A DNA stretch of 37,500 nt from Sphaeroforma sirkka (Eukaryota > Opisthokonta > Ichthyosporea > Ichthyophonida), in contig LUCW03002611.1 in the NCBI GenBank assembly GCA_001586965.3, positions 32,501 through 70,000 on the forward strand, written 5' to 3'. This document shows positions 1 to 9,823 of this stretch, in pieces; positions within the stretch are counted from its first letter, which is position 1; each line of letters begins with the position of its first letter. The position numbers and the translations under genes were made by a program. Below the pieces are notes generated by a model, which saw only the letters and a list, made by a program, of their open reading frames with translations, did not search any database and was not told where the DNA came from.

Positions 1-1740
1 GTGGCCATCACAAGTTGATTCAAAAGGTATTAATTGACATACATGCCGTTGTACCAATTCACGATGTTGGTATTCAAACCCGAGCCATGAACTCGGCTAC
101 TGATCTACGAAATAGACTTTGCTTCAATTGTTTGGATGCGAGCTTGAATTGTACTGTGGGCTCTACTGTGTATGATGATAATCTATAGGCAGAGGCTGCA
201 ATGGGATGGCATTTATTTCGGGCGGATGATTATTTTGTTTAGTTCAGTTCACAGTTACTTGGCGTATTTTAGATAGTTTTGCTCCGCCTTCGAACCACTT
301 CCAGACCCTCTTAATCCACTTACAGTTTTTATTTGTGCGGTTTAGGTCCTCACGTTCGGAGGCACAGCCAGATGGGTTTTAGCAGTGCTTGACCCAGGGT
401 GCTTTAGTGTATCTCATGAAGCAATATAGCTGCACCAATATTCGCTGTGCTCAACCACTTCGTGTTAAGCAATATAGACCACACCAATAGTCGTTATGCT
501 TGTCTTGGCCGTAAAACTAATCACTGGATCGAATGGGATAGTTTGCAGTTAAACGGACTTAAGAAGTGCGTGCCGGTATGTTGCGAAGAATTCCACCAAT
601 CTCCAGAACAAAATCAATGACGCATCCCTTTTACACGCGTACGGTATTGACTTCATTGCTGCCATTGTCATGTGATCCCTGTCTCGGTCGTTTGACTTGT
701 TTTGTGGAGCCTTCACTGTCCTTTGGTAAGCCATTGAACTTGTATAACAAACAAAGAAGGCCTAATAAGATATCAGTTGACTATTAGGCGACATATTACG
801 AGGATATGCTCACATCGAAGAAGCATTAATCATAAAGTAAGACACACTGTGTCACGAAAGGGCACGTAGTGCCCAAAACTAATGAAATAGAAGTGCATGA
901 AAAGGTATGGAACAAGTAGTGTCTGCAACTTTAGCAATACAAAGGCAATCCGAGCCAAAATAAACCTTACATTAGCCAGAATTGTAGTAACACAAAGGCA
1001 GATGGCAGAAATCAATCAGATCAAGTATGTAACAATACATGAATACGTGATATACAAAAGGCGTGCAATACAGGAGCATATACCGGCAAGGGACAATTTG
1101 TACCCAAAACAATTGCAAAACAATGGCATACTGCATCAAGAAAGAATACACATCGTAAAGGGGTATAATAGCATTTTAAATTCGGGATCTCACAACAGAG
1201 ATCGATCAAATTTAAGCAGTAGCCAATGACACATGTATGAAGAAGCAATCACAAAGGCCTCAGTGTGACAATACATAAGTCATAAGTAAAGAGTAAGATA
1301 TAGAGATACATCTGGAAGGAGTAAAGAACACACATAATTCTTAATCATGGGCACGAATTGCGTAAATAACACAAGATCACATTTGATCACGAACACTAAT
1401 TCGAAGCACATATGAAATGGACCGACTACGGAACCACAACTCATCATGGACCGTATGGCTTGCTAAACAAGCAAGAATAGCCAAGGACTACACGAAGTAC
1501 AGCCAATTCGAGCAGATTCACGAAAACATGTGCATGAATTTAGAAAGGAACAATCAAGATTACAGTTGAGTACATACTTTATTCCTATGAGGGCTTGAGA
1601 TGTTATCAATCGAAGCACACACCCGAGGCATCAATCTCAAAATCGTAATTTCTTCTGGGTTGTATGACTAGCTAATCAAGCAAGAACGGTCAAGAACTAC
1701 AGGGTTTAAAAATAGAAAATATAAATTTACAGAAGGACAC
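1..1740. other. Unassigned AT-rich DNA, no supported gene
   Basis: I see no recognisable gene here. The longest open stretch is 110 codons on the plus strand (897-1,229). It has no motif I know and a composition like its surroundings. A 61-codon minus-strand stretch (549-734) begins with a basic, hydrophilic segment. It could be a relic of a retroelement leader or gag start, but nothing confirms that. The segment lies beyond the RNase H end of the decayed minus-strand Ty3 element, so part of it may be that element's lost 3' region. I could not identify an LTR. Confidence 0.5.
419..501. repeat. Imperfect tandem repeat, about 48-bp unit
   Basis: AAGCAATATAG followed by CACCAATA recurs at 419 and 467, so the spacing is 48 bp. 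The second unit is partial and diverged. No function is evident. Confidence 0.55.
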
Positions 1741-1884
1741 ACCAAGGACCCATAAATAAACGGTCTATATGGACAGTGAAGACAAAACAAAAAGAAATTG
1801 TGCAAGAATACGTTAATAATAATATATAACCATACTCGTTACACCGCTTCTCGTCGGCGCTTGCGGGAGCGTGTTTGTGTATCC

Positions 1885-2300
1885 TTATGGTATGCCACGA
1901 TGTCATTAGCCTCGTCAAACGCTGTCCGTCGAGGAGTTCCCGAAAGTGGGTGAGCCCGTAGGCCAGTGCCAAAAGTTCTTTTATTGGCGTCGTATAGTTC
2001 TGTTGTGCCTGGTTGAGAGTTTTACTGAAAAGTACGAGATAGTACTTCTTCTCATCAACCCACTGGAACAACGCTCCCGCGATGCCGTAGTCACTAACAT
2101 CCGTCTCCAGATTACGAGGTATATCTTCACCGGAAAGTGTAGGGCTACCGCATTGACAATCGCCGTCTTTTTAGCCGTCGACGCCTCCGCGTGGCGGGAT
2201 TCCCAACTGGATCCAATCAACTCGTTTGGTTTCAACTTGCAAAATTATCGGAGTGGCGCTACTATGTGCTCGAAATTGAGAAGATGTTCATGTAGAAAGC
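1885..2300 (-). pseudogene. Ty3-A RNase H remnant
   Basis: This is the RNase H domain of Ty3 pol, which would degrade the RNA strand during reverse transcription. From 2,071 downwards the translation reads LVLFSKTLNQAQQNYTTPIK and then KELLALAYGLTHFRELLDGQ. It matches the corresponding block in Ty3-B at 14,220-14,335 almost residue for residue. The upstream half (about 2,235-2,130) is in another frame, where a KPNELIG segment matches KPKEIIG of Ty3-B. The frame breaks at about 1,900 and the matching sequence stops, so the C-terminal part and the integrase are missing. Confidence 0.75.
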
Positions 2301-2369
2301 TCGCCAATCTTAACGCCGATGCTATATCCGTGTAGCACTGCGGTGTCGGCCAATCCAGCAGCTTTGCCT

Positions 2370-2760
2370 GTTACTCAAAATCGATATTAATATCCGCTGC
2401 CGATACCTTCTTTTCTAGGATCATAACCTCCCCCATTGCAAAGTGACACTTATCCAGATTCAACTCGAAGCTGTGATATGCGAGTCGGCGTATCGCCTCC
2501 TTAACCGTAGCTATATGTTCTTCGTAGTCATCTCCTGTTATCACTATATCGTCAATAAAATGCTGAACGGGAAGGCGTCCCAAGATTGTACTCAAGGTTG
2601 GATGTAACTGTTGGGCGAGGACGTGTAATTCAAATGGCGCCGACGTAAATGAATACTGGTGGCGTCCATATGTAAAACTGAACAGGTACTGCGAATCTGA
2701 GTGAATCGGTAGACGATGATATGCCGCCGAGATGCCTAATGTAGTGCAATATCTCTTGCT
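2370..2760 (-). pseudogene. Ty3-A reverse transcriptase remnant
   Basis: This is part of the palm of a Ty3-type reverse transcriptase. The open part (2,371-2,595) contains HFIDDIVITGDDYEEH, the catalytic Y/F-x-D-D box with both aspartates kept. It continues into a segment with KCHFAMGEVMIL that matches KCHFAVKEVMIL of Ty3-B. Upstream of 2,595 the frame is lost, although a plus-strand reading shadow covers the same DNA. An in-frame stop follows at 2,371. It is non-functional as it stands. Confidence 0.75.
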
Positions 2761-2787
2761 CTGTACCTGTTCTTCTACATATGATAT

Positions 2788-3430
2788 TCACCGGTCTGAC
2801 ACGAAGTTCGTCGTTGATCGCCTCATATTCATCGCCTGTTCTCGAGAAACCGGTATGGCTACCTCACTCCCTTCCAACCGGCAACGTGCAATATCGATAA
2901 TCGCCGCGTTCACCTCCAGGACTGATTTCAGTTTCGTGCATATACCTTCAGGCTCGGTTAGATCCGAAGCTTGTCGCCGAGGAATCGGCGTCAGTAAATT
3001 ATCAAATTCTGTCGGATCTATAGGTGCCAATGGTGATTGTAGGCCAACTAAGTATGCCCCAAAATGGGCATGATGTCCACCCCTTTGATCACATCGATTC
3101 CCACTGGCAGATTCATCAATTCTAACGAACCTTTCGTTATGGACGTTCCATATCTAATAGGAATAATCTCCGTCGTCACCAGCCTGATCCGCCAGGTATA
3201 TATACGAATCAGGACGAGCCGGAGAAATTGGTAGCCCTAGTGCCTCTGCGGATGCCTGCGATATACAGCTTTTGTTTGCGCGCGAATCTACTAGGGCTCG
3301 GAACATGCGACCGTTCAACTGAATTTGGACGTATACCCGTTGTTCTGCTGTCAACAATGGTTCCTTAATCGCCTGTATCGAGTATCCCACATATGCAAAC
3401 ATCATTGCTATATCGTCGTCAGACACCTTG
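2788..3430 (-). pseudogene. Ty3-A protease and protease-RT linker
   Basis: The piece at 3,154-3,426 is an aspartic protease of the retroelement type, with ALVDSRANKSC where Ty3-B has ALVDSGANRSC. The catalytic aspartate is kept, but the glycine after Asp-Ser is replaced by arginine, which should inactivate it. The nearby YIYLAD flap-like motif is also shared with Ty3-B. The piece at 2,788-3,030 is the linker before RT (FDNLLTPIPRRQASDLT, then RCRLEGSEV), again matching Ty3-B. The two pieces are in different frames and separated by stops. Confidence 0.75.
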
Positions 3431-5490
3431 CTGTCTCATGGTTGATCTGATATAGGTGACCACCGTTCCCGTAGCCGGAACACTCTCCCCCATTTCAGCA
3501 GAAAGGAGTGCTCCAATATGTAGATCCGTAGCGGTAGGTGGTGTGTCCCACGCCGACGTATCAGTAAGGATGCTTACGTGAGGTTGTACATTGCTGACTC
3601 CTCCCGCACTCTGTATCGGTGGTACTGATGGTGTTGCCGTCGCTGTGTGGTACTGAACTCTGTGGCAACGGGGCCCGTGGGCGTACCTCTGTCGTGCGGC
3701 CACGGTTGTCCTGCGTCGCTGCCCTATAATTGCGACAGCGAGGGATATGCCGTAATCCTGGTGGCGCCTGTGCCTGGCACCCGCCACATGTCATTGTTGT
3801 GTTCGACGTTGGTGTACGTTGTTGCCATGGTTGTGCTCCTCGTGGCGTGACTGTCTGTGTCGCACGCTGCAACTGTGTGTCCCCACGTTAGTGATCGTTG
3901 TTGTGGGGTCGACGGTTTGACATCCGCGCAGTGGCTCTCGTCTGTGCCTCCTGAATGTCTGGGCTAAGAAGCTGCAACAATTCGTCGGTCTCTATCAAGT
4001 GCCAGTAGTTGTAGTGTCCGTTCATAGGTTCGGGAGCCAAGAGAATCTTCCAATAACTGCACGGTACAGTGGTTCAATAGACTTTGCTTGAACTCTGCAT
4101 CTGCTTGGCTGCGTTTATGGGTACGTTTGTGATTCTCCATGAGCTGTGTCATCTGTTCCATAATTGGTATGTTGGAAACCCGAGAGTGTCCTTTCACCGA
4201 CTTACGGAACGTAGGGTCGACTGTGGCTTGAGTTTCGTGAGAACAAATCTGTGTTATTTGTAACTCCGGTGTCCAAGTTACTATTCGCTGGTGGTTGAAC
4301 TCAATGTAATCCAAGGCGGACTGCTCAGCCTTGAAATGGCTAAGGACCTTATAAAATCACCGTAAGCTCCACGCGCATCTAGGCCCGAGATCTGCGCGTT
4401 CTTCAACGCCTCCAAACGGCTTCCTTAGTGTCTCTCTCCAAGGCATTGTGTAGTAGGTATCTATTCGACGGTCATTATGGCCAGCTTCTCGGTTCCCAAA
4501 GCTCATGCTTGGTTCCCGGGCGAGATTCATGTGTAGCTTGTAAAGTTTCTAGTACCCCCCGTAGGGCTTCGGCCCGTGGTAAATCATCCGTCTCGACTGC
4601 TCTACATAACTCCTCGGATATTTTAAGCATCCGCGCGTGAAGTACTTGGCGTTCCTACACAATACTTTCCGGTGTTGAAAGAGACTCCTTGTCACTAACC
4701 GGCATTGAGTTCACTGGTGTCGTTGGAGTTGTTAATGATGATTGCCGCGGCAACGATTCTCACAATGCGTCCGCCTCGAATCCTTGATTCTGCTGTTGCG
4801 AATTGGTCACTCCGGGCAATCTCTAGTCGGTTATCTAGTGCCTCAGGAACATGAGGATCCTGCGCCGTTCGTTATGTATCACTACTTCATGTACTCATAC
4901 TATCAATAAATACACATTTACATTGGTACCCACTCTCATACTTAGTTCTGCCTATGTTTTAACGTAACATATCACTTCTCCTCCTTGTCCATAGAGACGT
5001 ACCTTGTTCGGTATATAATCCCCATGTTGATTGCTCATCATTCTTTCCTTCGCCATGTTCATGTCCGCGTATAGCCGTTATTCCAGATTCACTTGCTGCT
5101 CGTCTTAATGATGTTAGTAGTTCGTCTTGACGCCGGATAGGCTCATTTACATATTCATATATACTTTCTCTTCTAATGATATTGTACATATACCATCTTC
5201 CCAATCTCTGTTGTCCCATGTTCATTGGTCGGTTAATTTTATTACGTGATTCCCGTTTTTGGATCACTTCTATTTTCGTGTGGTCCTCATCTTCTTCGCC
5301 CTCCTGAATTTGACAACAAAGATGGCAAGCTCGGCTCAATACTGTCAAACCCGCTATCCTCACTTTTCAGTTGTTGGTCTGCTTCGAAAGGCCCTGTTGG
5401 TATATTCTCGCTTCTCATGTGACCCATTGGTGGGTTCACCCATCGTATCAATGTTGATTCTCGAATCCTAGCGAAAAAGTTGAAGGACAT
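3419..5490 (-). pseudogene. Ty3-A gag remnant (capsid and Cys/His motif)
   Basis: These are pieces of the structural gag protein. An ATG at 5,490 opens a 67-codon stretch. A 134-codon stretch (4,959-5,363) and further fragments follow in other frames. The 116-codon stretch at 3,964-4,314 is a capsid-like segment with TQICSHETQATVDPTFRKSV, matching IDQICQHESKAFVDPTFKKL of Ty3-B. At about 3,725-3,790 there is CGGCQAQAPPGLRHIPRC, a C-x2-C-x9-H-x3-C arrangement like the one in Ty3-B gag. The upstream stretch near 4,330-4,420 also aligns with the Ty3-B capsid. It is broken by several frameshifts. I chose the start from the first ATG before gag-like sequence, so it is uncertain. Confidence 0.7.
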
Positions 5491-5774
5491 TCTTCCGTCT
5501 TCCTTATACTATGTCGGTTCTAACTTTAGTTCTAATAAAGTAGAACTAGTAAGCTTCTTAAAAATGTAGTCAAATACGCAAAGATAACAATATCTCAACG
5601 TACTCCCCTCATACACGGGGATGCGTTGTACTTTATTGAATAATAAATCAACCATGTTTCTATTATTTGACATGTGTATAAATTTGATCATAAACCCTAA
5701 ACTGGGTTTATGTCGTTTCTGAAAATAAACCTCAAACTACCTAGGTAAACCTTATTGAGTATATCTGACCGAAC
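5491..5774. other. AT-rich DNA, possible Ty3-A leader, with palindrome
   Basis: There is no gene here. It lies just upstream of Ty3-A gag on the minus strand and may be its leader. It contains a perfect palindrome: CATAAACCC at 5,689-5,697 and GGGTTTATG at 5,704-5,712, with a 6-nt loop. Confidence 0.45.
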
Positions 5775-5926
5775 AAAGTCGCTAAATGTACATTTAAAAA
5801 TGTGGAAAAGTCACTAAATTTACATTCACCCTTTTTCTCGATGAAAAAATACTGAAATATGGATCAAATATGTACAAATGTGCATTTAGTGACAATTCCA
5901 ATTTTTTATGTACATTTAGTGACTTT
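5775..5926. repeat. Small foldback (MITE-like) element
   Basis: The left arm (5,775-5,827) and right arm (5,868-5,926) are inverted, imperfect copies of each other. Each arm carries two copies of a GTCACTAAATGTACAT-like word, so the whole block is a nested inverted repeat of about 150 bp with a 40-bp centre. I saw no clear target-site duplication. It could be a MITE or a remnant of a terminal inverted repeat. Confidence 0.6.
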
Positions 5927-6056
5927 ATTGTGCAAAATTTGCTTAAATTTAAATTATAGAGCCTTCGGCTGTATCCATTTTTTATGAATAAATGTGTTGA
6001 GGGGAGGGTATGTTGTCTGTTATTGATTGGTGTTGATATATGCTGCTTCATCATTC
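5927..6056. other. Short AT-rich interval
   Basis: Nothing recognisable. It lies between the foldback repeat and the 3' end of the minus-strand protease-like gene. Confidence 0.4.
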
Positions 6057-6965
6057 TCACTGCCTGGTTCGCAACTCACGTGGTCTGTGATGCCCTTTTA
6101 CAGGAATAGATGAGAATAGTGTTTCGGAAATCCATTTTCTAATTCTGTTGTCATGTTGGACGCTTGTGACATGTTCGTGCGAAGACAATGCCTCCAAATC
6201 ATGCACGAGTTGTGTATTTTTCTGATACTGCTCTAGCATAGGCACAAAGCAACCCCACAGCTAAAACTGTTGTGTTGATTTTCACCGCCTACTTTTAGGC
6301 TGTATATAACATTCTCTGTGAGGTAACATTTCATCCATCGTTCTATATAATTGAAGTGTTCGTCGGCTCTAACAGGATTTGGCATACCATCTAAAATAGT
6401 AACCGTAGCGTTAGTTGTGTACAATGTATCAATCGCGATTCCATAGGATCAATACAGTGAGCCTTTCGGACACCTGTGGAGGTCCCTTAAGTCGTAAGCT
6501 TTCTGCCCTACGATACTTGTATAAGTCCTTCATCCATACTCTGTGTGCATCAGCATCACAGAAACGAACAGCCAGAGAGGGTAATTGTGATAAATGGTAG
6601 AAAACCCCGGATATAAGCGAGCCCTTGATCCACTCCCCTGGTTTGCAGCAGTGTACTACAACGTTCTCCTGCAAGATCCAGCCGCCGACATAAAATGACT
6701 CCGACTCTGCCACAGTACCTTCCACTACATTGGTATCTACGTTGATTATCTCTTTTCACTTCTTTTCTACATGTTCACTGTTTCCACTGCTTATTGTAGA
6801 AGGCGGTGCTCTATTTCTCAATAACGTAGAGCGATACAACTTGTTTTTGCTAGTCATTAGCACTCTAGACTTGCCAAGCGTCTTGTTTCGTTTGGCTGCT
6901 AGGCGTGCGTTGCGGTTTGCAGCCAGTTTTTTCCTCATTGGTGCACCCGATGCATGGATTTCGGC
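6057..6965 (-). pseudogene. Ulp1/C48-like cysteine protease exon(s)
   Basis: The minus-strand pieces at 6,756-6,938, 6,429-6,725, 6,233-6,424 and 6,057-6,245 read like one protein. A very basic segment (MRKKLAANRNARLAAKRNK) comes first. Then comes GEWIKGSLISGVFYHLSQLP, like the start of a Ulp1 fold, then VTILDGMPNP, like the DS-x position of the family. HNSFSCGVALCLC corresponds to the Q-N-x-x-D-C-G-V block that holds the catalytic cysteine, but with Ser before Cys instead of Asp. Ulp1 (C48) proteases cleave SUMO-type conjugates, and copies are carried by some plant MULE and CACTA transposons. At least two frame changes (near 6,430 and 6,240) and a stop near 6,765 mean it is either broken or has introns I have not placed. 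The catalytic His was not located. Confidence 0.6.
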
Positions 6966-7099
6966 CTGATATGTTTGATGCTCTAATTTCCCTGACAGTT
7001 TACTGCTAATTGTAGGTTGGGAATATGGGGATCAATAACAGCTTTACCGAGTTTCACCTTACAGAGAAACGACAATCCTTCTCAAAAAGTAAAACACAC

Positions 7100-7193
7100 C
7101 TTGATACGTAGTCACTATCGTTGTGGTTACTAGGTGTTGTTCTCATTTGGCTGGATGTACATTCCTTGTCTGCAACGATAGAAGAGCCTGTCT
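7100..7193 (-). CDS. Internal exon candidate, Ser/Thr-rich linker
   Basis: This 94-nt segment is flanked by TTGGTACAG (acceptor) and GTGTGT (donor). It is open in the phase left by the upstream exon candidate at 7,317-7,409, and reads GSSIVADKECTSSQMRTTPS and on to SNHNDSDYVS. The low-complexity Ser/Thr/Asp content suggests a disordered linker ahead of the protease-like exon. No domain is recognised. The phase into the next exon (6,965) is not consistent with the simplest acceptor. Confidence 0.4.
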
Positions 7194-7316
7194 CTGTACC
7201 AAGTAATGTACATATTATGTCAGCAAGCACAAGTTTTGAATATGAACATAATCATTACGTTACTCTAATATTTACACTAGCTCAACTATCAAAGATATAC
7301 AGCCTGAAAAACATAC

Positions 7317-7409
7317 TTTCACTGGTTTCCGTGTCACATTTCACTGGAGAGGTTTCTGTCTGCATAGGTGTCGCATTGTTATCAGCATCTGAGACAGACG
7401 TAATGATAT
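7317..7409 (-). CDS. Internal exon candidate, acidic Ser/Thr-rich linker
   Basis: This 93-nt segment lies between CTGTCACAG (acceptor) and GTATGT (donor). It is open and reads IITSVSDADNNATPMQTETS and on to SPVKCDTETSE. The 123-nt intron to the next candidate (7,194-7,316) joins the two in phase (1 nt + 2 nt). A plus-strand open stretch (7,121-7,426) covers the same DNA, but the splice-like borders favour the minus strand. Confidence 0.42.
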
Positions 7410-7469
7410 CTGTGACAGGACGGTGACAGGGCGAATTAAACTATGGAAGTCAGACTTTGTATCAATCTA

Positions 7470-7670
7470 TTATTTGAAAGACACATTTTGAAGAAGTTCT
7501 ATATACATTCGATGCGCCGCTGGAATCCCATACATACCGGCAAAACTAGACGAGGTCATTACGAGGAAACCTTCCCTCTTCTTTTCATATTGCTTGATAA
7601 TTTGATGTAGAAGCTCCCTTTTGATGTTCCCCCGAGCCAATCGCTTGTTCCCATCGCGCCACCAGTTTCG
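7470..7670 (-). CDS. Exon candidate with degenerate SWIM-like motif
   Basis: The segment opens after a GTGTATAG acceptor and is lysine- and glutamate-rich (KRELLHQIIKQYEKKREGF). It then has SSSFAGMYGIPAAHRMY before two stop codons at 7,470. The GIP-x-x-H word recalls the GIPC-x-H end of the SWIM zinc finger in MULE transposases. The cysteines are replaced by Ser and Ala, so metal binding would be lost. It sits upstream of the linker exons and the protease-like exon on the same strand. The SWIM reading is a resemblance, not proof. Confidence 0.4.
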   Translation of the reverse strand, partial: RNWWRDGNKRLARGNIKRELLHQIIKQYEKKREGFLVMTSSSFAGMYGIPAAHRMYIELLQNVSFK

Positions 7671-7689
7671 CTATACACGTAGTAAAGAT

Positions 7690-8005
7690 TTTCGTTATCT
7701 TTTTATTCCTTCTCTTACTACATCAGCATCGTTTCAATATTTTAAAGAAATCGAATATACATACGTGGCAGATGACGTTGATGAAAGTGACGCATCAGTC
7801 GTTGGCATCTCCCGTAGGGGCGAATCCTTAACGGTGTCACTGTTTTGAGTTTTTTCGTTAAAGCCACGATCATTAACAAATAATTTCAATTCCTTCCCTT
7901 ATCAGCATCAATTCAATGTTTTTAAGAAACCGAATAGACGTATGTGGCAGATGATGTTGATGAAGGTGGCGCATTAGTCATATTATTTACGGTGTCTTTG
8001 TTTTG
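7690..8005. repeat. Diverged tandem duplication
   Basis: About 120-160 bp at 7,690-7,850 recurs at 7,885-8,005. Both copies share a block running from ATCAGCATC through GTGGCAGATGA to ACGGTGTC and TTTTG, with an insertion in the first copy. On the minus strand the first copy ends in GTATGT after a Ser-rich open stretch, so it may be a duplicated exon with its donor site. The second copy has lost that donor. Confidence 0.5.
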
Positions 8006-8091
8006 GTCTGCTCAGTGCGTCTTCGTTGGCGTTTGTTTTTGTCTGTGCGCTTGAGCAGGTTATTCACGACGCCTAAAAATCAATTACACAA

Positions 8092-8095
8092 TATA
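8092..8095. repeat. Target-site duplication TATA, left
   Basis: TATA directly precedes the 5' LTR (TG...) and is repeated after the 3' LTR at 16,982-16,985. A 4-bp duplication fits Ty3-type integration, but TATA is low in information. Confidence 0.6.
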
Positions 8096-8275
8096 TGTGG
8101 TAAAAGTCCCCTTAAACCACTATCAGTGTGGAGTTAGAATTAGTTTACAATTAATTCACACGAGGTGAATTATTTGTAGACCACGTAGACAATCAAATAT
8201 AAGTATAAATACACCGCACTGAGCCTCAGGGAGACTCAGTAGGTTTTAGTATCGTATTTTGATGTGTTTACTACA
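8096..8275 (+). repeat. Ty3-B 5' LTR
   Basis: 180 bp, TG...CA. It contains TATAAATA at 8,204-8,211 and, downstream, ACTGAG...CTCAGT arms that could form a stem-loop near the likely RNA 5' end. The next bases (TTTTACGACTAG) do not look like a tRNA 3'-end binding site. Confidence 0.9.
8204..8211 (+). promoter_or_regulatory. TATA box of the Ty3-B LTR
   Basis: TATAAATA lies about 65 bp before the LTR end. The corresponding site is kept in the 3' LTR. Its position fits a U3 promoter that drives the element RNA. Confidence 0.55.
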
Positions 8276-8360
8276 TTTTACGACTAGTTACTTTAGGTGT
8301 ATTATTCGATTTTATCTCGAGGATAATAGTGGACGGAGAAGTTCATTTTATTGACGAATT

Positions 8361-8516
8361 ACAGGAGTTGATCTCCCTCAGAACCGGGTAGCTGAAAGGA
8401 GCTTGTAAAGTACGACAGGAGCAAAGTCTTCCGAGCACAGGGGAGCTGATCTCCCTCAGAACCGGATAGCCGAAAGGAGCTTGCAAACTACGACAGGAGC
8501 AAAGTCTTCCGAGCAC
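8361..8516 (+). repeat. 78-bp tandem repeat, two copies
   Basis: Units at 8,361-8,438 and 8,439-8,516 share GATCTCCCTCAGAACCGG and GACAGGAGCAAAGTCTTCC. They differ at roughly seven to nine positions. They are in the leader just after the LTR, a place where packaging or dimerisation signals lie in other retroelements. Confidence 0.8.
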
Positions 8517-8540
8517 ATATAAGTGAAAAGAAATCCCCAC

Positions 8541-9100
<560 letters not shown>

Positions 9101-9783
9101 TTTGATTTTTTTAATCCATCTTCGGTCCGAAAATCCAGATACTTCAATTCCAATGCCACTTTTCAGGCCGTCGTTGACAATCAAGGCCTCCCTCTGACTA
9201 ATTAACAGTCATAGGACGTTTGAACAATGTTTTGACTGGCCTAGTCAATCCACACAACACGAACATGATGCAGTATCGCAGTTAGGGGTATAGAAGAACG
9301 TAATTTGGCGTAGAGAAGGTCGATATGGCAGATTTTCATAGGTGTGGGCGAGTACAGCGACGACAAAGGGCAGATAGAGGTGATCAAGAAAAGCAGGTAG
9401 CAATGTAGAATCGACAGTGTCAGGCGACGTAGAATGGAAACGTGTGAATTAAGCGCGTGAGACAGGTAGCAATGCAGAAGAGGAGCTAGGCACAGTTTGG
9501 GAGAAACTGAGACAGAAAGAATGCGATTTCAACGCGTATTTTCAACAAATATCAACTACGGGAGCAAGTTTTGGTAATCAATTGGCTAGACGAAAAGACT
9601 GGCATGGTTAGAAGATCGATTTTTCGAAAATATCTCGGAGTCGAATGTTCGCCATCGTTGCATGCGCGAACTTCGATGGTCACGAAAGCATAGGAAAAAA
9701 TATATCACAGGGGTATCAAACCCACGACCAACACACAACTAGAAGACATATTTACCGATGTTACAAGACCGAATACATTTTCG

Positions 9784-9821
<38 letters not shown>
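9784..9821. repeat. TA microsatellite
   Basis: Nearly pure (TA)n with one C interruption, in the Ty3-B leader. Confidence 0.9.

Positions 9822-9823
<2 letters not shown>

Larger units (their letters stand above)
1850..5490 (-). mobile_element. Ty3-A: decayed Ty3/gypsy retrotransposon, 3' truncated
   Basis: Read on the minus strand, the order is gag (5,490 to about 3,430), protease (3,426-3,154), linker (3,030-2,788), reverse transcriptase (about 2,760-2,370) and RNase H (about 2,300-1,885). The translated pieces align piece by piece with Ty3-B at 10.6-14.5 kb (for example the protease-to-RT linker and the RNase H block), so it is the same family but clearly diverged. No integrase or chromodomain piece was found below 1,850, and no LTR was recognised at either end. 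Reading frames change many times. This is an old, dead copy. Confidence 0.8.

Noticed and set aside
1946..2335. 129-codon plus-strand open frame
   Set aside because: It is antisense to the Ty3-A RNase H and has no domain.
2732..3073. 113-codon plus-strand open frame
   Set aside because: Antisense shadow of the Ty3-A protease-RT linker.
5689..5712. Interstitial telomere repeat (AAACCCTAAA)
   Set aside because: Only one AAACCCTAAA unit is present. It is better read as part of a palindrome.
7121..7426. 101-codon plus-strand frame with a signal-peptide-like start
   Set aside because: Minus-strand exon candidates with matching splice phases explain the same DNA better. The hydrophobic start alone is weak evidence.
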